The notes under the pieces were generated by a model. The model made no database searches, was not told where the DNA came from, and saw nothing but the letters and a program-made list of their open reading frames with translations. Positions 36,953 through 48,262 of a DNA stretch of 64,000 nt are shown in pieces. The stretch lies in assembly GCA_963930655.1 (NCBI GenBank), contig OZ005617.1, positions 21,750,068 to 21,814,067 of the forward strand. The letters are read 5' to 3'. Each line of letters starts with the position of its first letter. Position 1 is the stretch's first letter. Source of the stretch: Myrica gale (lineage: Eukaryota > Streptophyta > Magnoliopsida > Fagales > Myricaceae). Position numbers and translations under genes: made by a program.

Positions 36953-37027
36953 TATTGCGGAGCAAAATGGCTTGGTGGGTTTGCTCCAAATAAATATTTT
37001 CCATGATGAAAGAAAAGAACTTGTGCT

Positions 37028-37034
37028 CTTTATA
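37028..37034 (-). promoter_or_regulatory. Candidate TATA box of the DTX56-like gene
   Basis: TATAAAG reads on the minus strand 76 bases upstream of the ATG, a normal distance for a plant gene with a short leader. No transcript evidence is available. Confidence 0.5.
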
Positions 37035-37784
37035 GATAATATTAATTATGTTTGAGTGCATGAGTTTCGTGAGAAGTCATTTTCTAAAGCAGGAGCAGAT
37101 TGGTGGGATCTCGTAAAAGCCAATTAAGGGGGGGGGGGGGGGGAGAGTCGATGGATTTTCATAGTGCGTGATGAGAATGTAGGGGCCAGGGGCCATATCA
37201 TGCTCTTTCTTCACTGTTTTTTATGCTTCTCACAAACATGGGCGCGGTAAAGAAAGGATGACAAAAACGCACACACAAATTAATGTGCATTTTGGTATCA
37301 AAAGCCAAATCATACCAACGTAATATTCCTTGTATCAAATGGCAAAGTCAGTGCCTTTTCCCATATATTCGTCGACTGTCATTTGTTCTACTTCGATGAG
37401 CATAATAGTCCTCTCTGGTTCGATCTGTTTTTCGAAAAGAAAATAAGAAGGATTTAATAGTTCCTTCGTAAAAACCTTTGGCCCTAACAGAATATGGGGA
37501 GGTCGGATTTGAAATTAATAGGGAACTGACAATACTGTGGTCTAGTATGGCTTCAAAACCAGAGGAAGCTAGGTGGTTTGTACGGGTACAAACTATGACA
37601 GCAGAAAAGGCAATAACAGAGCCTCTGTTGAAGTTTTACTTTCATACTCTGAAAACATATAAGCTTCCATGGTTTCTGAAATTGATGGTAGAGTTGGATA
37701 GACAAATTTCTCTGTTATTTCGAGCAAATTTGGAGAAGTTACAACAAATGCTATCAATTTTAAGACATTTGCAAATGTTATTAA
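37035..37784. other. Intergenic stretch upstream of DTX56, with an unrecognised 107-codon frame
   Basis: A poly-G run of about 17 bases lies at about 37131-37144 and beyond. A plus-strand frame spans 37478-37801 (107 codons, beginning at a TTG) and has a fairly protein-like composition, including KPEEARWFVRV, but no known domain. It runs into a MITE at 37785. It may be a decayed fragment of a gene or transposon or simple chance. Confidence 0.3.
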
Positions 37785-37947
37785 GGGTACGTTTGTGTTG
37801 AAAAATTTTTGGTATTGGATTTAGTGTTGGTATTGGGTTTAGTGAAAAAGTGAAGAGATGTAATTTTTTTATATTTTTTTATGAGAGAGAGATTATATTG
37901 TAGTATTTTATTGTGAGTTGGTGAAATATTTTAGTGCAAACGCACCC
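37785..37947. repeat. MITE, GTTTG family, copy 5
   Basis: The ends AGGGTACGTTTGTG and GCAAACGCACCC are inverted. Its interior GGTATTGGGTTTAGTGAAAA is the same as in copy 2. AAATGTT stands on both flanks and may be a target duplication. Confidence 0.65.
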
Positions 37948-38074
37948 AAATGTTTTTAGTTTCTGACAATTTAAAGCCTGCATGAATTTTTTTAGAGAAA
38001 ATGTCTACAGGAATAGCATGGAGATAGCGCAAGCAAATTGTGATGTCTGCACTACCACATTTGGCACTTCCAAT

Positions 38075-38315
38075 TAGGGTTGTCCACCAAACCGGCCGGA
38101 CCGAACCCCAACCGATTTTGGCCAAATCCGGCCAGAACCGGACCAGTTTTGGACAAACCGGACTGAGACCGTTATACTCTGGTCCGTTTCTGGGTTACCC
38201 ATGTGGAAAATCGGACTTGGACCGGAGTATACTTCTCTAAACCGGAAATTGGCCCAAAATATCATGGTCAAAACCAAAATTAGAGAGTACTTCTCTAAAC
38301 CGGTATACAACCCCA
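38075..38315. mobile_element. hAT-type MITE, CCGG-rich family, copy 1 (241 bp)
   Basis: The element starts TAGGGTTGT and ends ACAACCCCA (inverted, eight of nine matching) and is flanked by the identical 8-bp CTTCCAAT at 38067-38074 and 38316-38323. The interior is rich in ACCGG and CCGGT blocks in both orientations. The 8-bp duplication marks a hAT element. No transposase is present. Confidence 0.88.
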
Positions 38316-38323
38316 CTTCCAAT

Positions 38324-38629
38324 AGCCTCCAAAATTTAAGACGATAAATTGTCTTTGGCAGGAAGCCTAAATTTGACAGTATCACCAAGCAATGTCGGCT
38401 CGCTGTTGTTTCTGAAATGACAGGTTAAAATCAAGCTAGTCCCAAGTTTACCTGCGTTAGAAATCTCAAAATTGATAGCGAGGTTTCATCCAAACTAGCA
38501 TAAAGGTACACCAACACCATTTCCTCTTTTGGGTCTTTTTTGGACTGAAATCTTACTAAAATCCAAAATGCACTAGGTACAATAATACTTCAAAAGGACA
38601 GAGCAGCTCGTGTACCACTCATCATATTC

Positions 38630-38671
<42 letters not shown>

Positions 38672-40540
38672 CACTTGGGTTTTCCAGTTGTTCCCCATTA
38701 TACTACATCAAAATCTGCCTCAACGTCTCTAGTGAGTGTCGTCCATTCCATAATATATGATCTCTATGAATGATCTTATTCCCATGTACCTCATCAAGCA
38801 GAGAGAGAGTTGAGGAGTCAAGATTGTAAAACACATGCAGCACCTGACTTGGACTGTAGCTTAATCCCCTGGGCCCTGGCGGTGTGCTTACGAATATAAA
38901 TGTTGAAGAATCAGGCCTGAGTGCGCATCAACTTCATTCATTCTTATGAATTTTATTTACTCGTACGAGTAGAAGTTCTATGAGATTCTGTAATGCAATG
39001 TATCAACATGGGGTGAATAAGAATAAAGAAAAGGCAAACTAGTCCATGAAATAACCAATCAAATTTGTTAATGTTTTAATATTGGCGTAATTCGTGTCAA
39101 ATTTTAAACAAGATTTTTCAAAATTAATTCCTTGGGGGAGGGGATTTTGGTATAAATCCAGTGGAACCTTAAAGAGTATTTTAAGTGCAACTTTCATGGG
39201 ATTTCAGGAATGTACGACGAATAAAGAGAGATGTTGGAACCCTCCATGGAATGTACCAACAGAGTGCGACTTTAACAGAAACAGAATTAAGAAGAGATAG
39301 AATTTAGAATGATCAGTTTTGTAACCTGGGTTTACATAGAAGACGCTGGGATGGGTGACACTAACTGATGAGACTGAACTTCCATTTGTTTGGTGGTATG
39401 GTACAAGACTAGCTACACCATATGCTTCTATGCAACGTGTTTTCATCTGCCAAGGTGACGCATGCAAAGCGTATAGCCAGTCATTAATTGTGGGAGTTTC
39501 CGAAGTAGTAATATCCATGGGGCCTTGTGATGTATGTAGTCATGACAAGTCGAGAAGCAGCTAGTACTAGAAGATAGCATTACCGCATGCACCTCCACCA
39601 TATATATATATGTACTCGTTCCAAGCAGGCAGGCATATTTCATGAGCCATTTCAGTGTTCTCTACTTAATAGAAGTGATCATCTCCACAATAGAAGTTTG
39701 GGTATCAACTATCATGAGCATTCGTCACATCACAGCCACAACAGATCTATTCCGCATCTCCATTTCCTTCTTTCTGAATTTGAGCACAATTATTGATGGA
39801 CTATTGAATCCAGATAAGAGCTTTTTTGGCAATTACCTAGATTAAACGTTATAATATATGTTTTTAGTGGAATATCAAAGTGTTCCTCTCGACTTTGTCC
39901 AGCCAATAAAGATGGGTGATTGATGCAAGTAGACTGGACAACTTTCCCTATAAATCACGCTAAAATAAAGGACTGAGACGTCTTCATTAGATCATCTCAC
40001 ACGACGCTTGGAATGAAAAGAGTGCACAAAGATGACAATCTGACATTCTGAACCATTCAGGAGTCTCATTTTTCGAGCCCCACTCAACCATGAAAGATTA
40101 CAATGAATAGGACAGTTTTGCCTCCTTGCTTTAGGGTCTGCACTTTGTGATTGAGCTTTAGGGTCTGCAATTTTTCGGGTAAAGATTTGTGTAAGGACAA
40201 CAATGATGATAATGACGACTTTTCATGCTCACCATTACTTAATGATTACAAGCTTATGATAAATATATAAAGCCAAACAATGGAATTGTGTGGATCCATT
40301 TTAGATCAGCCCAAGAAATCCAAAAGTCGAATTATGTTCCGATTACAATCATACATAAATCTCTCCCAGACTCCCACTAAGTAGGTGGATCCAATAATTG
40401 GCTTATGCCACAGTATATTTTTGAAGCTATTGAGGCTTGTCCATGAAATAGGGGTTCTAGAAGTTGAGTTAGCATCCAAGTAATTTTGACAGTGTGAACG
40501 CAGAAGCAAAAGACTCTTAAAGAAAAAATTTAGCGCATCC
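38324..40540. other. Gene-free stretch
   Basis: A long (CT)n microsatellite lies at about 38633-38667. No exon is recognisable. The open frames at 39094-39845 are short and have no domain. Confidence 0.4.
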
Positions 40541-40893
40541 TGTTGGAAGTCTCACATTGCTAGAGAAACTAGTCAATGTGCTCCTTATAAGGTTGTGACA
40601 TCCCTCACTCCTCAAGGCGTCTTTTGAAGTTGAGTTAGACCCACCTTTCACATATTATGTAAATTCTAATATGGTATCAGAGCAAGGTTCCTAGTTTGTG
40701 ATCCACCGTCACCCGTTTCCACGTGGTGGCTTGGATGTCCTCCCGCCACAGGTGAGGGGGCGTGTTGGAAGTCTCACATTGCTAGAGAAACTAGTCAATG
40801 TGCTCCTTATAAGGTTGTGGCATCCCTCACTCCTCAAGGCGTCTTTTGAAGTTGAGTTAGACCCACCTTTCACATATTATGTAAATTCTAATA
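40541..40893 (+). mobile_element. TRIM retrotransposon (353 bp) with intact ends
   Basis: Two 131-bp direct repeats, TGTTGGAAGTCTCACATTGC and following, occupy 40541-40671 and 40763-40893 and differ at about one position. Directly after the first repeat is TGGTATCAGAGC (40672-40683), the primer-binding site complementary to initiator methionine tRNA. Just before the second is a purine tract, GTGAGGGGG. The 5-bp CATCC flanks both sides (40536-40540 and 40894-40898). The interior is 91 bp with no coding capacity, so the element depends on another element's enzymes. The near identity of the repeats points to a fairly recent insertion. Confidence 0.95.
40672..40683 (+). other. Primer-binding site of the TRIM
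   Basis: TGGTATCAGAGC is complementary to the 3' end of plant initiator methionine tRNA and sits immediately after the first terminal repeat. Confidence 0.9.
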
Positions 40894-40898
40894 CATCC

Positions 40899-42291
40899 CC
40901 CTTCTAGAGTGAGAAGCTCCTCCCCCTCAAACCCTCAACTGAACCCCCTTGATCTTCTTGCTGTTCTGAACAGCACTCTCTCCGTCCGGCCGGAATTTGT
41001 ACAGATCTACCACCTCCACGTCTGACTATGAAGATTTTTGTCCAATGGGTTGCTCGTCGAGATCCCTCCACTTTTGCAGATCTTCAGCGGACACATGCAG
41101 CAGGACCGGCCAGCAGCTTAGGGCCTTTGTTGGGTTACTGGGTCTTGAGATCCGGTTTGGTTTGGGGGTCCTTTGACCTGTTTGTTTGTACTAGGGCTTT
41201 ATGCCCCTTTTAGCTGTTGACAAGGGCTTCATGCCCATGTTTTCTGTAGCCAGCCTGCCATTGGGGCCTGCCTCTCCCCATATTGCACCCGTGACCCGTT
41301 TTATTCCCCCTTAACCTTATGAGAACTACTCAGCATTCCAATAAATATGTTGACAAAACTTTGCTAAATGGTAAATATTTCAAAAATGTTACATCCATGT
41401 AATGGGTGACAAAATATTACCTAATTTGTTTTGTTACAATTAATTCTCTATCATAAATGTAAATTTTTCATATAATTCAAGCTATTATCGGTAGGGTATT
41501 GAGACCATATAATTAAAAAAAAGTAACCGCCGTTATACATATATATCACTTCTAGTTCCATTTTTTTAATACTACTTTTAGTTCCAATTAGTCTTTTAAT
41601 AATTTTGCTCCAAAAGCTTTCGCACCGTGTGTGTGGGCGGGCCAATGATAGATTTTACCATAAACCAGCCCACTCGTGAACGATCCATTATTACCCATAC
41701 AGTAAGTAGTCTACTGTGCGTTCGACGAGACATAATAGCTTGCCGTTTTAACCATCTAGCCACATAATTAATATTCCCATGCTTCCTCCACTCCTTGTCA
41801 GTGGTTCCAGATGAATAAAACATGCACATTTATCACGAAGTAACTGCAAGCTTAGACTATGGTCAAGTTAAATGCAACAAATTGGTTTCATTGAGACGGC
41901 CAATTAAGCCAATTAATTGTCAATTCCCAAAACTATAACTATGGGGCTCTAATTAATTTCACTTTTAACTCTTTTATCATTCGATCTTCACGTACGTTGA
42001 CGTGCCCAACTTATTGTATTAATTGGTCATTAATTCTCAAATGTCTAGCTAGGTTGGAAAATAGATTATAATGAAAAGTTATATATTTTATTTTTTTGGT
42101 TAAGTAATGATCAAAAGTTATTGCTCGCAAGCTGGTAACAAGTTTCTCATTAACTCAATAGTTGGACACGGACACAATAATAAGCTGATCATATATAGGA
42201 ATTTCAGAGCTTTGATTTCATACTATAAGATGCATCTCAATATTGTATATATTGAGTGCTTTTATTACAAATCCATGGAGGATATCACATG
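40899..42291. other. Gene-free stretch with a possible decayed retroelement piece
   Basis: The block at about 40900-41290 is more GC-rich than its surroundings and contains CTTTATGCCCC and CTTCATGCCC phrases somewhat like the tail of the repeat at 8400-8890, so it may be a related LINE-like remnant. The rest is AT-rich. No gene is seen. Confidence 0.3.
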
Positions 42292-42803
42292 CTAAACATT
42301 CTTCTTGCACATATTGTAGCAGGTTTCGATATACTCTCCTTTGCCTTGAGCTGCAATATTTGTCACATAGAAATTACGTACCATCAACCAGTATGTTATA
42401 TATAAGAGATCAGAAGATTCAAAAACTGATCAATTCATGATGAGGACACATATATATAAATCGAGTGGTCTCTTTCGTAGCAAGCAAGTAATGAATATCA
42501 TGTACCTGGTGCGAACTTGGAGGACATCATGTCAGCACAAGCGGAGGTACAACCGGAGATGAGAGGCGAGAGAGGCGGCTTGCAGATCAATTTCTTGCAA
42601 CCTTCTAAACAAACAGCGTACTGGTCCTTGAAATCTTTGAAAATGCTACAATATTTTTCATCACAAAGTTTATCACAATCATCCTGAGGGGATTGGCTGG
42701 GTGGGTCAGCCGTATCAGGAGGTGGCTGGGGCTCAAAAGCTTCTGCTACAAGTTCTATTACACGCATAACTGACACCACCGCCATTGCTACAACTCTCCC
42801 CAT
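42292..42803 (-). CDS. Secreted cysteine-rich peptide, thionin-like, two exons
   Basis: Exon 1 is 42803-42506 and exon 2 is 42350-42292, joined by a GT-AG intron, giving 118 residues. The first frame by itself would end two codons after the splice site; the second exon is too short to stand out alone. The N-terminus MGRVVAMAVVSVMRVIELVAEA looks like a signal peptide. After a proline-rich spacer come ten cysteines: C-x3-C-x4-C, then C-x3-C-x4-C, then C-x3-C, and in exon 2 a last C-x3-C (TCYNMC). Paired C-x3-C motifs are seen in thionin-like and Ole e 6-like plant peptides, which are secreted. I do not recognise the exact family, and the function (defence or signalling) is open. A TATA-like box lies 78 bases upstream of the ATG. 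A CACTA MITE lies about 415 bp upstream. Confidence 0.75.
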
Positions 42804-42880
42804 ACTTTTTTTCTTCTCTGGGTCTTCCTCTTACTATTTCCAAGTTTGCTTTTGATTAACAAGTTGAATGCCAAGTCCTA

Positions 42881-42887
42881 ATTTATA
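42881..42887 (-). promoter_or_regulatory. Candidate TATA box of the cysteine-rich peptide gene
   Basis: TATAAAT reads on the minus strand about 78 bases upstream of the ATG at 42803, a typical distance. Confidence 0.55.
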
Positions 42888-43218
42888 GACTTGGCTCTTT
42901 GTGTTACTAAGTAAGCAATTAAGTGCATATTTAAGGTGAGTATCTAGAAAAAAAATTCATTAATCCCCTCAATTAATTGACAGCTCTATCTTTTTGAATC
43001 CATCATTAAGGACTCCATTTTAAGTTTATTCCACATCATCATCCCCCAAATATGAGTGTGACTTATTGGTGTGGGAGAAACTAAAATAAGACTGACTATT
43101 GAAAATTCAATAACCCTCTCAATTAGTTAATTTCAAGAATATACCTAGAAAAAAAATTTAATTTCAAGAATCTTGAATACATGTATGGATGACCAAAACA
43201 TTAATTAAAATAGACTTG

Positions 43219-43461
43219 CACAACAAAAAAAGGGTCTATAGCAGCGGTCGGTAGCCAAAAAAACGCTGCTATATCTCCGTCGCGATAAATATATCGCGGC
43301 GGTTTTCGGAACCGCTGGTGAAGACCTCGAGTTGTCTTTCTCGCAGCGTTTCGTCAAAATGCTGACATAGACTTTTAGCGGCGTTTTTTGCAAAACGCCG
43401 CCAAAAACACCCTATAGCGGCGTTTTTAGCTACCGCCGCTATAGACTTTTTTTTTGTAGTG
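43219..43461. mobile_element. CACTA-type MITE, 243 bp
   Basis: Read on the minus strand the element starts CACTACAAAAAAAAAGTCTA and on the plus strand it starts CACAACAAAAAAAGGGTCTA, so the ends are inverted and carry the CACTA signature. The 3-bp TTG lies on both flanks (43216-43218 and 43462-43464), the duplication length expected for CACTA elements. The interior is built of TATAGCGGCG and CGCCGCTATA units in both orientations and can fold extensively. No transposase is present. Confidence 0.92.
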
Positions 43462-43464
43462 TTG

Positions 43465-46400
43465 ATTCTTTCTCATAAATGCTAATTAGCTCCCCATATG
43501 AAAATAAAATAAAATTGAGCTTTATATAATTCTATTTGGAGAATCAAAATACTAGAAACATTAAATTTTTTTGGAACTGCACCATCTGGACTTATTCAAA
43601 TAACAAATCTTAAAACAGATACTCTTTTTACCTAAGAAAACACAAAATCTGTAGATTTTTGGGTGGCCCTATTGCCGACATAAAATATCTCTGTATCTGT
43701 ATTTACATAATTGTATTTAGTATGGATTAGGGTTGTATTGTTAGACAATTTAGAAGTTGATTGAATTATAATTATATTCAAAAGAATCGATGTTCAAATA
43801 ATTAAATAAACTATCTTTGAAAATTTTCCTTTTCTCCTCTATATATGTGAAATATAGATCCTAGGAGGCGTCTTAAATGGACAACCACACAAAAATAAAT
43901 AAATAAATAAAATCAGGGTGTCGAAATAAAATGTAATCAAGAGGCAGAGGAGGCATAAGAAAAACTTTCCCCGCAACAGAGAAAAAACTTGACCTTTATT
44001 TGGTTCTTTTTGGTCGGCACCTCGGGCCTTCTTTCTGCCCCTATTTCCATTTTGCTGAGAGGGAACTAAAGGCGCAAATGGGCCTTCATTAGTTCGGGGA
44101 CTTCTAAGAAATAACTCTTCCCTATACGAATTCAGCACATATTTATTGGGCCAGGCTCAGCGTGGTTTACTCTACCGGATCATGCCCTGAAAAAGAAACA
44201 AATGCCTGAGAAATAGGGTGTCAATATATATATATGTGTGTGTCTCAGTAGTGTAGATATCATTATCTTCCTCAACAAGAATGTTTCATATGATTAAATT
44301 ACAATTAAACTAATTATATAACTCAACTCCACCAACATTGGGGGGTAATATATATCTTAAGGACTAGGAAGGCTAGGGGTAATATATATCTTTTCACTTA
44401 TATATTATATATTCTTTTTCTTTCTGATCTTATTGTCCTTGTTCCTATGGATTGCTCTCAGCTTGTTTAAAATATTAAGCTCCTAGGTATCATGATCCTT
44501 TAGGCCTTTCAAATGCCTATTATATATTTTTGGGAAATTGTCTTTTTTTCTAATCAACTGTTAGTTTGTGACAAAGGCATGCATAAAAGGTGAAAGTTCT
44601 ACCTTGGATAGTATTATCCGTACCAGTTTCCCCCCTGATAATTAGTACATCCGTACACTAATTGAGACTTTAGTTTTCTCTAACGTGCACAACTTAGATC
44701 AAATCAAGTACTATATATAAGTGAAACATATAATTTAATTAATTAGTTTTATAACTTTTAACAATGCTGTGATGAGCTCGATCTTTACAATAAAGTATCA
44801 TAGACAGACTGATAGAAGTTCAGTTTCCAAGTCTGCTGTAGTAATTAAAGCAGGCAATAAGCTCTTTACAATGGTTATCCACTTTGATTTAGAACATGCA
44901 CGGGCTAGCTGTGATCTAGGGGACTTAATTTAAAAGTCTGCCGGAGAGCTTGAGTACAGACCCATGATCATCTACTAGGCGTATAAAGGAATCAGAACAT
45001 ATATAAAAGTGTTTTCATAAGCTTTAATTTCAGGAAAAAAGATCATCCAATAAGCATGGTGATTTCTTTTTCTAGGTTTTAGAGAACAATGATTTCAATC
45101 AGAACTGATGATCTGCTTTTAATTCGTGTAATCTATGAGGGGGGGGGGGGGAAGTCATCATATAATTTCATAAAATTTTCACGCAAGTAAGATCAAGCTC
45201 TCTAAATTCATGTCTTTATTGACCGACGTTAATTAGTGCAGTTTTATGAGAACCCAATTAAGGAGTCGATGTTGCGTTCTGGCTAACCAACTCTCTTAAT
45301 TAGTTTATCGGTTAATTAATTCCAATAATTTAGGCTGACAAGATATGAATGTGATAAATTAACGCTTTAACGAATAATATATACTCGAATCCACAGAAAT
45401 TAAGTGATAAATTATCACCTGCCTTAGAAGTATGTGCCAATGAGAAATTGTAAATTAATTCAGCTAACAATTTTTCTAAACGCTAGCTCCTTTTCACATG
45501 CAACATGGGTAAATTAATATGGAGGGATTAGGAATGATTCAAATTCAAGAACATGGTGTACACTGCTTTAATATTTATTACAGCGCAAGAGGCAGTTAAA
45601 TTAAGAATGATTGATGATATATATTAATGTAATTATTTAACATTAACATTTTTATATATAACACCATGAGGCTACTTATAGGTCTTCATTGAAATGCTGC
45701 CATCTAACCTTCAATAATTTGAAAATTAGGGACTTTTTGACACAAAATGCTAGAAAACTGGGACAACGTACGTTATCTGATGCAAGTAGTGAAGCGATGA
45801 CCAGAAAGATTCCAAATGATAAGCTGCCATTAATCACGCGGGTGTCACAGTTTGTCTTTTGTGCTTAGTCTCCAAAATTAACAAGTCCAAAAGTACTCTT
45901 AATTACCTCGCACGTGAAAGGATTTGGTCTTCCCTTATGCAGATGGTATATGCAACAGTCCAGAGCCGGAAATATAGGGCTGATAATAAAGCAGACACAT
46001 GCAACACTAGCCAGATTTGAGGTCATAGGTGTCTTTCACATGTGACTTGATTTAATTATATTTCCCCCCATAATTTCTCTTCACCCTTTAGCCCTCCATG
46101 GACTTGCATCATAAATATTGATTTTTTTTTTTTGTGTGGAGATGGTGACGGGGTGATTTGTTTACTGGAATGCACATGATTAAGATTTATCTTAAACTAT
46201 GATTGAGTCACTAGCATTGCAGCTGTGACACTTTCTAAGTTTTCACCTCTTTCATCATCATTATCAGCTGGTCACTACACCTTGTCTCTCAAGGGTTGTA
46301 ACTTGTAAGTCCGGCCTGCATGTCTTCTTTGAGGACCTCAACTTCCATCTTGGCAAGGGCTACAGATCGTGAAGGATCATTATTATTCAGGAGGGGTTGT

Positions 46401-48180
46401 TATAACTAGGCTAAGCTTATAGCTAGTGTGCCTCAAACGACAACATATCGAATTTTAATTCATAATCTGCAGAACAGTATTCAAAGTTGCCATGCACTGT
46501 TCTGCAGATTTCGAGGTTTTAGCTATGACTTTGATTCTTATAAGGACAGCATATATACCTCATGCTTATGACCCTTTTAGGAACCCGTGAGCTCCTTGTA
46601 GCTAGGACTGTTTTGCGTGGAAAGCTGGTTGATAACTGTATCGAAAAGAGACAAACAACCATATTTGACATTGTAGAGGAAACCAAAAATCTTACCCTAC
46701 ATATATTGGTCTTGTTGCACATTGAATACAGATGAACGATATATACTGGTGATTACACAGGAACGATCTAACTTCATTTTCATGGCCAAATTAGGATCTT
46801 TAATCGAAAGGTCCCTCAATTCCTTTAGTGTACCAAAAAACAGCATTAATTAAGAAAACTTAGCTCCGAATGATCCTACTTCCCATGCCTACGTTGTAAC
46901 TACCTGGCATCATCAATTTCATTTCACCTTTTGCGAATATTAATATCTGGAACAGCAAGCTGGTTTAGACAGAGGATTTGGTTGAATACTGTTCATTCTT
47001 TTTAAGAAAGAGCTAGAATATATATAAGGGCACAAATAATTTCAAATGAAACGTTGGTGGAATTAATTGTCTTCTCACTGACTGGCCTTAAAGCATCATG
47101 GCCAATATAATAACGCGGAATTCATTGAAAGAGAAAATCTGATGGCGAAGATCATATTGCTATGGAACAAAAATTAATCTCCTCCCCAAGGGAAATTAAC
47201 ATAATTTGAGGGATCAGCTCGTACGCGCGTAAAGAAGATATATATTAATAGTCTCCCAAAAAAAAAATTACAGCTAAAATATCCTCCCCTTTGCAAGTGA
47301 GATATTGAAACATGTTCTCAATGATCATAACCCTTGGTGGTTTGATCATTAATTTGACCCAAATGATGTTCTTATGAAATTGTCCATAAGACTTTGATGT
47401 CCCATAATTTTCCTTGCTCCAATGTAATTTGAATGTGAATAAAGATGGTGTTCACTAGGTCATTCATCTTGTCTCTCAATTATTACATTATATTGGGAAC
47501 ATCTAATTAAGGAGGTCAACTTGAAGAAAGCTACGGATCACTGCAAAGAATTCAAATGATTATGAGCGGAGGATCAGTTGCTTACGCTCGGCAGCAATGA
47601 TATGTGTAATCTAATCTCGGCCTAGTCTAGTTGGTCTAGCTGTCCTTCCAATTCCGAGATATCGTGTGATATAAGGAAACAGTTTGACAAGGTTTTAGTG
47701 GTTACAAGCATTCATGTTTTTTTTGGTTGTTGTGTTCTTGGAATTAAAATTGTTGAGCAAATTATAATTAACGGGGAGAACACGTACGGATATGGTGACA
47801 AGCTATTGGAATATTCCTCTAATTATTCAAATTCTTGCTGGAGTATATTTCTCTTGAAATTTGTCACTTTGTTGAGTTTTATCCTTTTTTCCTCCTCACC
47901 TTGTCCGGCCACCTGCTTACTTGGGGCTGTCACTGAATGCCCAAATTAATCAACCTCGGCGCAGTGGGGCAAAGATCGCAGTGGGCTAGATACGAAACAT
48001 TTAATTACCAGTTCATAAAGGAAAAGATATCATATTGCAGCTTAAATTCAGCGTGCCTTGTAGTCAACTTTGGTAGTAGTTAAATATTTAATCTAAGAGC
48101 TATATATGACCCAATAAAAATCGAACTTATGCTTTTTCTTTTTTTGGGTAAGTTCATTTGTAGTAAACAAATTAAGAGGC
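43465..48180. other. Gene-poor AT-rich region, part 1
   Basis: No gene or RNA gene can be supported. Open frames are short, the longest being of about 100 codons at 43839-44138 on the minus strand, and have no domain. A poly-G run lies at about 45139-45150. Confidence 0.4.
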
Positions 48181-48262
48181 AATAACCCGGCCTTTCTGAA
48201 CAAATTGTCAAATACAATGACCCGGCCTTTCTGAACAATTGTCAAATACAATGACCCGGCCT
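48181..48262. repeat. Short tandem repeat, 34-35 bp unit
   Basis: Units starting AATAACCCGGCC or AATGACCCGGCC occupy 48181-48215, 48216-48249 and, as a partial third, 48250-48262. Copies differ at one or two positions. Confidence 0.9.
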
